64,000 nucleotides of DNA from an uncultured Pseudomonadota bacterium (GTDB lineage Bacteria; Pseudomonadota; Gammaproteobacteria; Steroidobacterales; Steroidobacteraceae), in NCBI GenBank assembly GCA_903828595.1, contig CAIKMS010000033.1, forward strand, positions 283,170 through 347,169, given 5' to 3'. Below the pieces are notes generated by a model, which had not been told where the DNA came from, did no database searches, and saw only the letters and a list, made by a program, of their open reading frames with translations. The position numbers and the translations under genes are program-made. Shown here piece after piece: positions 26,919 through 35,789 of the stretch (the first letter of the stretch is position 1; each line of letters opens with the position of its first letter).

Positions 26919-28471
26919 GCCGGGTCGTTACTTCGCGGCGTGCCAAGAAGGTGGGTGCGTTAAAACTCGCTGAGCTGACGCTGCCGATGATTCGGCAGAT
27001 TCATGACGGTTCCGTACGGGTTGAGTTAACCCGCGCGGACCTTGCTCGTCTGCGCAAAAGTGCGGCCATCGTCACTCGCGTTATCCGTAACGATGAAACC
27101 GTTTATGGCATCAACACCGGCTTTGGTTTGCTGGCCCACACTCGAATTGCTCGAGAGCAACTCAGCCAGTTGCAAAAGAACATTGTGTTGTCGCATGCCG
27201 CTGGCACCGGGGCATTGCTCGACGATCGCGTGGTGCGGCTGATTTTGGTGTTGAAAGCGGCCAGTCTGGCTCAGGGTTATTCCGGTGTTCGTGCGCAAAC
27301 CGTACAAGCCTTGGTGGATTTGATTAATCACGAGATCTATCCGTGTATCCCAGGCCAAGGATCGGTGGGCGCGTCCGGGGATCTGGCTCCCTTAGCACAC
27401 ATGGCCTGCGCCTTGATTGGTGTGGGTGATGTGCGCGTTGCCGGCAAGATAGTCCCGGCGAAAGTGGCGCTAGAGCGCGCTGGCTTAAAGCCGGTAGAGC
27501 TAGGACCCAAAGAGGGACTGGCGCTGCTCAACGGCACTCAGGTCTCCACCGCGCTTGCCTTGTCGGGTTTGCTGCAAATTGAGGATGTCTTTGCCGCGGC
27601 CGTGGTTACCGGTGCCATCGCTGTGGATGCGCTGAAAGGCAGTGATACGCCTTTTGATGGACGCATCCACAAGTTGCGACGCCAGCCTGGCCAGCAGCAG
27701 ATTGCAGCCGTTTATCGAGCGCTGCTCGAGGGTAGCGCGGTGCGTGACTCTCACGAAGACTGCGAGAAGGTACAAGACCCTTACTCGTTGCGCTGCCAGC
27801 CGCAGGTGATGGGGGCGTGCCTGGATCTGATGCGAACGGCGGCCACCACGCTGTTACGCGAAGCTAACGCGGTGACGGATAACCCGCTGATTTTCCCTGA
27901 GGATGGCTCTGTTTTGTCGGGTGGAAATTTCCATGCCGAGCCGGTGGCCTTTGCGGCTGACCAGCTGGCACTGGTGGTCGCGGAAATTGGTTCGTTATCG
28001 GAGCGGCGACTCGCCATGCTGACTGACCCAAAGATGAGCGGGTTGCCTGCCTTTTTGGTGCGTGAGTCGGGTGTGAATTCTGGATTTATGGTGGCTCACT
28101 GCACATCCGCGGCATTGGTCTCGGAAAATAAGATGCTTGCTCACCCGTGCTCGGTGGACAGCATCCCAACGTCAGCGAATCAGGAAGACCACGTGTCCAT
28201 GGCGACCCACGGTGCGCGGCGCTTAACCCTGATGGCACAGAACGCATCGACCGTGGTGGGGATTGAACTGTTGGCTGCGGTTCAGGGGGTGGAGTTTCAT
28301 CGGCCTCTAAAGAGTTCGCGCGCGCTGGAGAGCGTCATTCGTCTGGTTCGGGACTTAGTGCCTAACTACGAGACGGATCGCTATTTCGCCAAGGATATTG
28401 AATTGGCGACTGCACTGGTTCGCAGTGGGGCCCTGCGTAGTTTGATTGGTACGGCGGCTTTAGGCTCTTGA
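26915..28471 (+). CDS. hutH: Histidine ammonia-lyase HutH
   Basis: HutH removes ammonia from L-histidine to give trans-urocanate, the first step of the pathway. The 518-residue protein contains the self-cyclising Ala-Ser-Gly triad (residues 153-155, in [12 protein letters not shown]) that forms the MIO group. Other conserved blocks are [36 protein letters not shown] and [15 protein letters not shown] start at the ATG overlapping the hutU stop. A slightly longer frame from 26873 would sit inside hutU. The N-terminus is about 10 residues longer than many homologues. Confidence 0.98.
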   Translation: MSRVVTSRRAKKVGALKLAELTLPMIRQIHDGSVRVELTRADLARLRKSAAIVTRVIRNDETVYGINTGFGLLAHTRIAREQLSQLQKNIVLSHAAGTGALLDDRVVRLILVLKAASLAQGYSGVRAQTVQALVDLINHEIYPCIPGQGSVGASGDLAPLAHMACALIGVGDVRVAGKIVPAKVALERAGLKPVELGPKEGLALLNGTQVSTALALSGLLQIEDVFAAAVVTGAIAVDALKGSDTPFDGRIHKLRRQPGQQQIAAVYRALLEGSAVRDSHEDCEKVQDPYSLRCQPQVMGACLDLMRTAATTLLREANAVTDNPLIFPEDGSVLSGGNFHAEPVAFAADQLALVVAEIGSLSERRLAMLTDPKMSGLPAFLVRESGVNSGFMVAHCTSAALVSENKMLAHPCSVDSIPTSANQEDHVSMATHGARRLTLMAQNASTVVGIELLAAVQGVEFHRPLKSSRALESVIRLVRDLVPNYETDRYFAKDIELATALVRSGALRSLIGTAALGS

Positions 28472-29265
28472 TGGTGATGGAAAGCTTCATCAGCGCTGAG
28501 CCGTCTATTCCGTTGGTGATTAGCTTGCCGCACGTCGGCACGGGATTGGTACCGGAGGTGGAGGCTCAGCTCACTCCGGTCGCCCGTTTGGTAGAGGATA
28601 CGGACTGGCACGTCGAACGACTGTACGACTTTGCCCGTGAAGCGGGCGCGGGCTGGGTGCAGGCGACCCTGTCGCGCTACGTGATTGACCTCAACCGGCC
28701 TCCGGATGATGCTTCGCTCTATCCGGGGCAGACAACCACCTCGCTCTGTCCGGTGGAGACCTTTCAGGGCGAGCCACTTTATGCGGCACGAGGACCTGAC
28801 CCTCAGGAAATTGCGCGCAGGCGTGAGCAATACTGGCAGCCTTATCATGCCCGCCTGAGCGCCTTGATTGATCAGGCGCGAGATCGCTTTGGGCATGTGG
28901 TGTTACTGGATGCGCATTCTATCGCCAGCTTTGTGCCCAGGCTTTTTGAGGCCCGGTTGCCGGATGTGAATGTAGGCACCTACGGTGGCCAGTCCTGCAG
29001 CCTGGACCTGAGTCATCGGATTATGGAGGTCCTGCATGCACAGAGTGAATTCACCTGCGTGTTGAACGGCCGATTTAAGGGCGGTTACATCACGCGTCAT
29101 TACGGCAACCCCCAAAACGGTGTGCATGGGGTGCAATTTGAGTTGGGCCAATTGGCCTATTTGGATGAGCCTGCTGCGGTCTACGTGCCCTCACGGGCGG
29201 CGTCACTGAAGACCTTATTAACCCAATTGGTCAATGCCATGGTGGCATTCAGACCCACTCGATAA
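28471..29265 (+). CDS. hutG: N-formylglutamate deformylase HutG
   Basis: HutG hydrolyses N-formyl-L-glutamate to glutamate and formate, ending the HutF-type route. This 264-residue protein belongs to the N-formylglutamate amidohydrolase family. Key segments are LVISLPHVGTGLV, DTDWHVERLYDFA, ATLSRYVIDLNRPPDD, LLDAHSIAS and GRFKGGYITRHYGNP. The ATG at 28471 shares its A with the hutH TGA stop (TGATG), implying translational coupling; a second ATG lies 6 bases later. The family call is firm. Confidence 0.96.
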   Translation: MVMESFISAEPSIPLVISLPHVGTGLVPEVEAQLTPVARLVEDTDWHVERLYDFAREAGAGWVQATLSRYVIDLNRPPDDASLYPGQTTTSLCPVETFQGEPLYAARGPDPQEIARRREQYWQPYHARLSALIDQARDRFGHVVLLDAHSIASFVPRLFEARLPDVNVGTYGGQSCSLDLSHRIMEVLHAQSEFTCVLNGRFKGGYITRHYGNPQNGVHGVQFELGQLAYLDEPAAVYVPSRAASLKTLLTQLVNAMVAFRPTR

Positions 29266-29275
29266 AGGAATTCCC

Positions 29276-29890
29276 ATGCAGTACCTCGCCAAGGACCACT
29301 ACGTGTCCATGCCGTGGCGCAACGGTAAAGGTACGACACAAGAGATTGCTCGCCACCCGGCCGCACCGGAGATCTTTGATTGGCGCCTGAGCCTGGCGAG
29401 CTTAGATAGCGATGGTCCTTTTTCTAGCTACCCTACCTATCAACGGGTGGTGGTGCTGGTGCAGGGTGAGGGCTTTACTCTGCATTTTGCCGATGGCGCC
29501 GCGCAGACTCTGGACGAGCTGGGTAGCGCTGCGATCTTTGCCGGAGAGGCTGACGTTCAGTGCACCTTAGTCGATGGGCCATGTCGCGATTTAAGTCTCA
29601 TGGTCCGCGCTCCGGGCACTGTACTGGCGGCACAAGTCTTAGATCCCACACAAGAGTTCCGACTACCGGCAGCGGTGGGTGCGCAGCGAGCCGTCTTTGG
29701 CCTGTCAGGCCAGTCGCAGGTGGTGATCGAAGGCGCCGACCAGGCGCCACAGCCGACCGTGCTTCAAGCTGGGGACTGCGTCTTGTTTGATGAGCTAGAC
29801 GGAGAGATTGCCTTAGCGCCGTTGGGCGCGGATTCGCGCGCGCTGCTCTTGGAATGGACGCATTTCTTAAGTCGCAGTCATCGCGGCTGA
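29276..29890 (+). CDS. hutD: HutD/Ves family cupin-like protein
   Basis: HutD proteins are small double-cupin proteins in hut operons; they have been proposed to bind formylglutamate or otherwise tune pathway flux. This 204-residue protein shows the family opening PWRNGKGTTQEIARHP, then WRLSLASLDSDGPFSSYP and VVLVQGEGFTLHF. DVQCTLVDGPCRDLSLMVR follows. The ATG at 29276 has an AAAGGAA ribosome site and lies 10 bases after hutG. An extended frame into hutG is unsupported. Confidence 0.93.
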   Translation: MQYLAKDHYVSMPWRNGKGTTQEIARHPAAPEIFDWRLSLASLDSDGPFSSYPTYQRVVVLVQGEGFTLHFADGAAQTLDELGSAAIFAGEADVQCTLVDGPCRDLSLMVRAPGTVLAAQVLDPTQEFRLPAAVGAQRAVFGLSGQSQVVIEGADQAPQPTVLQAGDCVLFDELDGEIALAPLGADSRALLLEWTHFLSRSHRG

Positions 29891-29924
29891 TACACCACAC
29901 CCATAGCTCGAGGGCAGATAGCTG

Positions 29925-30686
29925 ATGTGTAACGTGCAAACGGTAGCAACAGGTCCTTGGTATTCCTCCAGGCCGGTCGGTGACGACGTCACTTTGTTCT
30001 GGGAGCCCTACGTCCACTCCTTTGCTCAGTGCAATATTTGGTATGTGCGCGGCAAGGATCGGGACCTCTTGATCGATAGCGGTACGGGATTGCTGCCACT
30101 CACCCCGGCGCTGAGCCTGTTATCGGGACGCCCGATCATTGCGGTAGCGACGCACGGTCATTTTGATCACATCGGTGCTTTACATGAGTTTTCAGATCGC
30201 CGGGCGCATGTGGCGGAGGCGGCTGATTTTGCAACCATGCCCGATGCATTGACCTATGCCGATTGGTTTCGCGGACTGGACCAACCGGTGGATGCGCTAC
30301 CGGTTGAAGGCTGGGAGAAATCCGAATATCAAATTAAGCCTGCGCCTGTTCATCAAACCCTTCAAGATGGGGATGTGATCGATTTAGGGTCGCGGCAATT
30401 AACGGTTCTGCATCTGCCGGGTCATTCGCCAGGATCGGTGGGGTTTTTTGAAGAACAGACCGGAATGCTGTTTTCAGGAGACGCCCTTTATGACGGCCAG
30501 TTGCTGGATGATTTAGCCACCAGCAATGTCGCCCATTACGAAGCCACCATGCATCGTTTGCGAGACTTACCGATTCGTATCGGCCACGGTGGGCATGGCG
30601 CTAGTTTTGATGATCGGCGCAAGCTGACATTGGTGGAAGAGTATCTACAAGGCAAGCGGTTACAGGGTTGTCCTATCGGGCCCTAA
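29925..30686 (+). CDS. Metallo-beta-lactamase-fold hydrolase at the end of the hut cluster
   Basis: This 253-residue protein has the MBL signature THGHFDHIGALHEF, followed by the downstream ligands in LHLPGHSPGSVGFF, FSGDALYDG and GHGGHG. It is likely a binuclear zinc hydrolase of the glyoxalase II/thioesterase-like class, in the cytoplasm because no signal peptide is seen. The gene follows hutD by 34 bases in the same orientation. That suggests co-transcription, but no pathway step is missing for it to fill. The substrate is unknown. Confidence 0.88.
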   Translation: MCNVQTVATGPWYSSRPVGDDVTLFWEPYVHSFAQCNIWYVRGKDRDLLIDSGTGLLPLTPALSLLSGRPIIAVATHGHFDHIGALHEFSDRRAHVAEAADFATMPDALTYADWFRGLDQPVDALPVEGWEKSEYQIKPAPVHQTLQDGDVIDLGSRQLTVLHLPGHSPGSVGFFEEQTGMLFSGDALYDGQLLDDLATSNVAHYEATMHRLRDLPIRIGHGGHGASFDDRRKLTLVEEYLQGKRLQGCPIGP

Positions 30687-30728
30687 TGAAACGGCAATCC
30701 TTGGCTAGTACTTAGCCGCTGGCGGCTT

Positions 30729-30760
30729 CTCAGCGGCTTGGGTCACCCCAAGCCGCTGAG
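30729..30760. terminator. Long perfect hairpin between convergent genes
   Basis: CTCAGCGGCTTGGG pairs with CCCAAGCCGCTGAG over 14 bp around the loop TCAC. It sits between the convergent MBL hydrolase gene and mmsA, so it could stop transcription from both sides. No U-run is present, so it may rely on structure or Rho. Confidence 0.65.
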
Positions 30761-30770
30761 AGGCAGCAAC

Positions 30771-32291
30771 TTACTTCATGGTTGGCATGACAAACTCGGC
30801 CTTGACCGAATCGGTCTCCGGCCAGCGCTGAGTGACCGTTTTTAAACGGGTGTAGAAGCGAATGCCTTCTTGGCCATAGGCGTGGTGATCGCCGAACAAC
30901 GAATTGCGCCAGCCACCGAAACTGTGGAAGGCCATCGGAACAGGCAGGGGAACGTTGACACCCACCATTCCCACTTCAATGTCTTGCACGAACTTGCGCG
31001 CCACTTCACCGCTGCGGGTGAACACGGCCGTGCCGTTAGCAAACTCATGAGAGTTGATGAGCTTGACCGCGGAGGCAAAGTCCGGCACGCGGACCACACA
31101 CAGAACCGGTCCGAAGATCTCCTCCTTATAAATCTTCATTTGCGGCGTCACGTGATCAAACAGCGTGGCGCCTAAGAAGAAACCCTCTTCGTGACCGGCC
31201 ACGCTAAATCCACGTCCATCAAGCACCAGCGTGGCCCCTTCGGCCACGCCCGCATCAATGTAGCCGACGACCTTGTTCTTATGAGCCTGCGTGACCAACG
31301 GGCCCATGTCCGCACCGGGGGTTTCGGAGCTGGCAATTTTAAGCTGAGGTACCCGAGCTTTCAGGCGCGTGATGAGTTCATCGGCGGTGGCATCACCGAC
31401 CGCAATGGCTACTGAGATCGCCATGCATCGCTCACCGGCCGACCCATAGGCTGCACCAACGATCGCCTCCATAGCAGCACCCATGTCAGCATCCGGCATG
31501 ACGATGGCATGGTTTTTTGCCCCGCCCAGTGCCTGCACGCGTTTGCCGTGCGCGGTGCCTTGTGAGTGTATGTAACGGGCGATCGGCGTGGAGCCCACAA
31601 AGCTCACCGCACTAACCGCCGGGCTTTCCAACAGAGTGTCGACCGCGAGCTTGTCCCCTTGAACGACGTTGAACACGCCATCGGGCAGCCCGGCCTCTTT
31701 GAGCAAGCGCGCCAAGTAGATCGCGGTGGAAGGATCGCGCTCGGAAGGCTTTAGGATAAAGGTGTTGCCGGCTACCAGCGCGACTGGAAACATCCACATG
31801 GGCACCATCGCCGGGAAGTTAAACGGCGTGATGCCGGCCACCACGCCTAAGGGCTGGCGCAAGCTGAAGCTATCGAGTCCGGTGCCGACGTTGTCGCTAA
31901 ATTCGCCCTTGAGCAGGTGCGGCGCGCCGCAGGCAAACTCCACGACCTCCAGGCCACGGGTGACTTCACCTTCGGCATCGGAGAGCGTTTTGCCGTGCTC
32001 TGCTGAAATGATGGAGGCAATGATTTTGGCGTGCTGGTCTAGCAGGTCTTTGAACTTGAACATGACACGGGCGCGACGTAGTGCCGGTGTGCGTGCCCAT
32101 GCCGGGAAGGCCGCCGCCGCACTGGCAATCGCAGCATGAACCTCGTCAGCGGTGGCCAGCGTCACTTGGCGGGCCTCACGGCCTAAGGAAGGGTTGTACA
32201 CCGCAACGTGCGGTCCATGACCCTGTACTTCTTTACCGTCGATCCAGTGGGTGACCAGTGGGGCGAGTGTGGGATGAGTCGTTGCATTCAT
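30771..32291 (-). CDS. mmsA: CoA-acylating methylmalonate/malonate semialdehyde dehydrogenase
   Basis: This 506-residue aldehyde dehydrogenase converts malonate semialdehyde (or methylmalonate semialdehyde) with CoA and NAD+ to acetyl-CoA (or propionyl-CoA) and CO2. The catalytic Cys lies in [11 protein letters not shown] at about residue 288. Other family segments are [32 protein letters not shown] and [17 protein letters not shown]. The ATG at 32291 is preferred over a TTG 9 bases earlier. It lies 15 bases downstream of the class III aminotransferase gene, which would supply malonate semialdehyde from beta-alanine. Confidence 0.95.
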   Translation of the reverse strand: MNATTHPTLAPLVTHWIDGKEVQGHGPHVAVYNPSLGREARQVTLATADEVHAAIASAAAAFPAWARTPALRRARVMFKFKDLLDQHAKIIASIISAEHGKTLSDAEGEVTRGLEVVEFACGAPHLLKGEFSDNVGTGLDSFSLRQPLGVVAGITPFNFPAMVPMWMFPVALVAGNTFILKPSERDPSTAIYLARLLKEAGLPDGVFNVVQGDKLAVDTLLESPAVSAVSFVGSTPIARYIHSQGTAHGKRVQALGGAKNHAIVMPDADMGAAMEAIVGAAYGSAGERCMAISVAIAVGDATADELITRLKARVPQLKIASSETPGADMGPLVTQAHKNKVVGYIDAGVAEGATLVLDGRGFSVAGHEEGFFLGATLFDHVTPQMKIYKEEIFGPVLCVVRVPDFASAVKLINSHEFANGTAVFTRSGEVARKFVQDIEVGMVGVNVPLPVPMAFHSFGGWRNSLFGDHHAYGQEGIRFYTRLKTVTQRWPETDSVKAEFVMPTMK

Positions 32292-32306
32292 GAGTTTCAA
32301 TAATCC

Positions 32307-33659
32307 TTACAAAGTAACCGGAGTCGCACGCAGCGCACGACGTATACCTTCGATCATCTCGTGCACTTCGCTCTCGCTGCTGATGAAAGGCGGTGCCAGC
32401 GCGATGATGTCGCCGGTGAATCGCGGCATCTGCCCTTGGTTCAGCGCATTTTTAAACACGTTGATCGCTTTCAAACCCGGCATACCCGGGTAGGGCGCCA
32501 GTTCCAGCGCGGCAGCAAGACCGATATTTCGGATATCCGTGACGTGTGGCTCGCCGCGCAGACTGTGCACGGCGTTTTCCAGTACGGGGGCCAGTGCGGC
32601 CGAACGCTCGATCAACTTTTCTTCTTCCATGACATCTAAGGTTGCGTGAGCTGCCGCCATGGCCAGCGGGTGGCCGGTGTAGGTATATCCGTGGAAGAAT
32701 TCAATCGCGTGGGCAGGCCCGGTCATAAAGGCTTGCTGGATGTCTTCACGAACCAAGACACCGCCTAACGGCACCATGGCGTTGTTCACCGCCTTGGCAA
32801 AGGTATTTAAATCGGCATCAACGCCAAAAAACCCCGACGCAAACGGTGTACCCAGACGACCAAATCCGGTGATGACCTCATCAAATATCAGCAAGATCCC
32901 GTGCTTGGTGCAGATCTCGCGTATCTTTTGCAGATAACCTTGCGGAGGAACGATAACGCCGGTGGAGCCCTGCATGGGCTCTAAAATCACCGCAGCGATC
33001 GTGGAGGCATCGTGCAGCGCGATGATGCGCTCTAAATCGTCAGCTAAATGCGCACCCCAGGTAGGCTGGCCGCGGCTGTAGGCCATCTCGGCGGGATTCC
33101 ACGTGTGCGGCAAATGATCCACGCCCGGGATCATCAGGGGCGCGAACATCTTGCGATTAGCGACCATGCCGCCGACCGAGATGCCACCTAAACCAACGCC
33201 GTGGTAGCCGCGCTCGCGACCAATGATGCGGGTACGCGATGCTTCACCGCGCAGGCGATGATAGGCCACAGCGATCTTAAGCGCCGTGTCCACGGCCTCG
33301 GAGCCCGAGTTGCAGAAGAACACGCTGTCATTCGGGCGACCGGCTAATTTCGTGATACGCGATGCCAAGGAGAAGGCGGTGGGGTGGCCCATCTGAAACG
33401 AGGGCGCAAAATCCAAGGTCTCTACCTGCTCCTGGATGGCCTTCACCAGCTTGGGATGGGAGTGACCCAGCGGGGAGCACCACAGTCCTGATAAGCAATC
33501 AAAGACGCGACGGCCGTCCGCCAGATCGTAATAGGCACCTTTAGCCTTTGTGATCAGGCGTGGGTTTTCCTTAAACATTCGGTTGTGCGTGAAAGGCATC
33601 CACCACGAGCGAAGTTCGGGATGCGAGACGTCCGGATGAAGTTCGGTCACTGCGTTCAT
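32307..33659 (-). CDS. Class III aminotransferase, probable beta-alanine:pyruvate type
   Basis: This 450-residue PLP enzyme of the omega-amino acid transaminase group matches beta-alanine:pyruvate aminotransferases in its opening (LRSWWMPFTHNRMFK). Other matches are FDCLSGLWCSPLGHSHPK, FCNSGSEAVDTALK, GRERGYHGVGLGG and FDEVITGFGRLG. The Schiff-base Lys sits in TFAKAVNNAMVPLGG (about residue 289). It probably forms malonate semialdehyde for the adjacent mmsA product. AGGAAAC lies 8 bases before the ATG. It is divergent from a MocR-type regulator. Related omega-amines are possible substrates. Confidence 0.93.
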   Translation of the reverse strand: MNAVTELHPDVSHPELRSWWMPFTHNRMFKENPRLITKAKGAYYDLADGRRVFDCLSGLWCSPLGHSHPKLVKAIQEQVETLDFAPSFQMGHPTAFSLASRITKLAGRPNDSVFFCNSGSEAVDTALKIAVAYHRLRGEASRTRIIGRERGYHGVGLGGISVGGMVANRKMFAPLMIPGVDHLPHTWNPAEMAYSRGQPTWGAHLADDLERIIALHDASTIAAVILEPMQGSTGVIVPPQGYLQKIREICTKHGILLIFDEVITGFGRLGTPFASGFFGVDADLNTFAKAVNNAMVPLGGVLVREDIQQAFMTGPAHAIEFFHGYTYTGHPLAMAAAHATLDVMEEEKLIERSAALAPVLENAVHSLRGEPHVTDIRNIGLAAALELAPYPGMPGLKAINVFKNALNQGQMPRFTGDIIALAPPFISSESEVHEMIEGIRRALRATPVTL

Positions 33660-33768
33660 GTGCGTTTCCTCAGGAAAAAAGGACCAGTAGGCCAGCCACT
33701 ACCCTGCGCGGTTTGCGCCGTGGATACCAGACACGGGATCTAAAAAAACCGGCTATACTGTATTGGTT

Positions 33769-33774
33769 TATAAT
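33769..33774 (+). promoter_or_regulatory. TATAAT -10 box giving a nearly leaderless regulator transcript
   Basis: A perfect TATAAT lies 12 bases before the preferred ATG of the MocR-type gene, so transcription would start only about 5-7 bases upstream of it. There is no Shine-Dalgarno sequence in that stretch. No good -35 match is seen, which fits a regulated promoter. Confidence 0.45.
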
Positions 33775-33786
33775 TCAGTACACATT

Positions 33787-35184
33787 ATGCCAGTCATTTC
33801 CCCCGCGCCCTCGTTGCTGGAACGCCTTGCTCAAGAGTTGCAGGCTGATATCGCTGCCCGCCGTTTACCCTTGGGCACTCGTTTACCGTCCGTACGGATG
33901 CTGGCCCGTGAGCGAGGCGTGAGTCCATTCACCGCGGCTGCCGTATTCGAGCGTCTGGTAGCGTCAGGGGTGGTCGAGGCACGGCGCGGCAGTGGTTACT
34001 TTGTGGCCAGTGGGTCTGCGCGTGTAGTGTTTCGCCGTAGCCGTGATGTGCCGGCTGACTCGTTGTGGGAAAGTCGCGATGACCCGCAAGCCTCCTTGAT
34101 TCGGGTTGATGCCGGGTGTGGTTGGTTGCCCAGTGATTGGTTACCGCATGAGGCGATCCGTTCCGCATTACGTGCCGCAGGGCGCGGGCCGGGGCTCAAC
34201 TTTGGCTATGCCAGCCCGAACGGGTCATCCGGTTTACGCGAGCAGTACGCGATGCAATTACGTAGTGGTGGTCTGGACATTGACGCTGATCGTATTTTGA
34301 CTACCCAGGGTGCGAGCCAGGCGCTGGATCTGATCGTTCGGGAGTTCTTAGAGCCTAACGACGCGGTGGTAATTGAGGATCCGACCTATCCGCCATTGTT
34401 AGACATGTTGCGCGCACGGCAGGTAAAAATTCTTGCCGTGCGACGGGGCCTCGATGGCCCGGATGCCGAGCAGCTCGAGCAGTTGCTCAAGCGGCGCCGA
34501 CCGAAATTATTTTTTACCAACAGCGTGTTGCACAACCCCACCGGTACCAGTACCAGCCTGCCGGTTGCTCATCGTCTGCTGCAATTAGCCGAGCGCTATG
34601 ACTTTAATATCGTCGAAGACGATATTTATGCCGAACTGGCGCCGCGTGCGCAGGCAAGCCTTGCCGTGCTTGATCAGTGCCAACGCGTGCTGTTGGTACA
34701 CAGTGTTTCAAAAACCATCGCTCCGGATTTACGGGTAGGTTTTGTCGCCGCGCACCCGGATGTCATTAAACGTTTAGCGCGGGCTAAAACGCGTGCCTCG
34801 CTCGCCTCAAGTACGGTAATGGAGTCACTGGTATTGCACATACTGACTCGCGGACATTATCGGCGTCATATTGAGACGGTGCGACGACGACTAGCTCAGG
34901 CTCAGCTGGCCGTGCAGCAGGCTTTAGAAATGCGCGGGGTGGAATGGTGGTTTCGTCCCTCGGGGGGTATGTTCCTATGGGGCAAATTGCCGTTCGGCTT
35001 ACCCAGCGGCAAGCTCTGGCGATTAGCAGCCGACCAAGGGGTTTTGTTAGCGCCCGGCGAGTTGTTTCAGGTAGATGCGCGCGTCTCACCGTATTGGCGA
35101 TTTAACGTGGCGCATGCCGATGCCCCGGAGTTGTACGGCTTTTTAGATCATTTGTCAGACAACTCGGCTAAAGGACAGGCCTGA
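33787..35184 (+). CDS. MocR/PdxR-type regulator (GntR HTH fused to aminotransferase fold)
   Basis: This 465-residue chimeric regulator has an N-terminal GntR winged helix (LAQELQADIAARRLPLGTRLPSVRMLARERGVS). A fold-type I aminotransferase domain follows, with NPTGTSTS, VEDDIYAEL and the PLP-binding Lys in VHSVSKTIAPDLRVGF. Such proteins use PLP or amino-acid adducts to control neighbouring genes. The divergent aminotransferase and mmsA are the likely targets. The ATG at 33787 starts the conserved part; an in-frame ATG at 33763 would lie upstream of the -10 box. The stop overlaps the next gene by 1 base. Confidence 0.93.
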   Translation: MPVISPAPSLLERLAQELQADIAARRLPLGTRLPSVRMLARERGVSPFTAAAVFERLVASGVVEARRGSGYFVASGSARVVFRRSRDVPADSLWESRDDPQASLIRVDAGCGWLPSDWLPHEAIRSALRAAGRGPGLNFGYASPNGSSGLREQYAMQLRSGGLDIDADRILTTQGASQALDLIVREFLEPNDAVVIEDPTYPPLLDMLRARQVKILAVRRGLDGPDAEQLEQLLKRRRPKLFFTNSVLHNPTGTSTSLPVAHRLLQLAERYDFNIVEDDIYAELAPRAQASLAVLDQCQRVLLVHSVSKTIAPDLRVGFVAAHPDVIKRLARAKTRASLASSTVMESLVLHILTRGHYRRHIETVRRRLAQAQLAVQQALEMRGVEWWFRPSGGMFLWGKLPFGLPSGKLWRLAADQGVLLAPGELFQVDARVSPYWRFNVAHADAPELYGFLDHLSDNSAKGQA

Positions 35185-35678
35185 TGTCATTAAGTTATCG
35201 TTTGCCTGAGCCCTACGTGGGCCAGCATCGCGTGACGCTCGATGAAATTGACGAGTATGAACACGTCAACAATGCCTGCTACTTACGATGGCTGGATCGG
35301 GTTGCGTGGGAACACTCCAAAGCACTAGGCATTAGCCTCACCGATTGTCTGCGGCTGCGGCGTGGTATGGCGGTAAGGCACACCCGGCTCGATTACCTTC
35401 AAGCGGCGCTGCTCAACGATCACTTGATGATCGCCACGTGGATTGTGGCCAGTGACGGACGCCTGCGCTGCAGTCGACGCTTTGAGGTAGTGCATGCCGT
35501 AAGCGGGATCCGAATGTTGGAAGCTGAAATAGATTTTTTTTGCCTGAATCTCGATACGGGCAAGCCCGCGCGATTTCCAAGCGAATTCAGCCAAGCCTAC
35601 GCGCCCGATTCGAGGGTCTTAACCGCCTATGAACAACTAGATATTGCGCTGCGGCAAATCGGTCAGTGGCGTCGTTGA
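35184..35678 (+). CDS. Hot-dog fold acyl-CoA thioesterase
   Basis: This 164-residue protein of the 4HBT/YbgC-like group has a catalytic region DEYEHVNNACYLRWLDRVAWEHSKALG that is typical of short-chain acyl-CoA thioesterases. MAVRHTRLDYLQAALLNDHLMIATW follows. The start touches the stop of the MocR-type regulator, so the two are coupled. The substrate is not evident; it could trim CoA esters produced by neighbouring catabolism, but that is inference. Confidence 0.88.
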   Translation: MSLSYRLPEPYVGQHRVTLDEIDEYEHVNNACYLRWLDRVAWEHSKALGISLTDCLRLRRGMAVRHTRLDYLQAALLNDHLMIATWIVASDGRLRCSRRFEVVHAVSGIRMLEAEIDFFCLNLDTGKPARFPSEFSQAYAPDSRVLTAYEQLDIALRQIGQWRR

Positions 35679-35789
35679 GGCAAGCGCTACGGTGCCCCAA
35701 CGGCTGCGTGGTACATTGCGCGCTGGCTGTGAGCACTCTCTGCCCAGGGCAATGGAGTTACCCGCAGCGTTTTTCATAAGGACCTCGTC

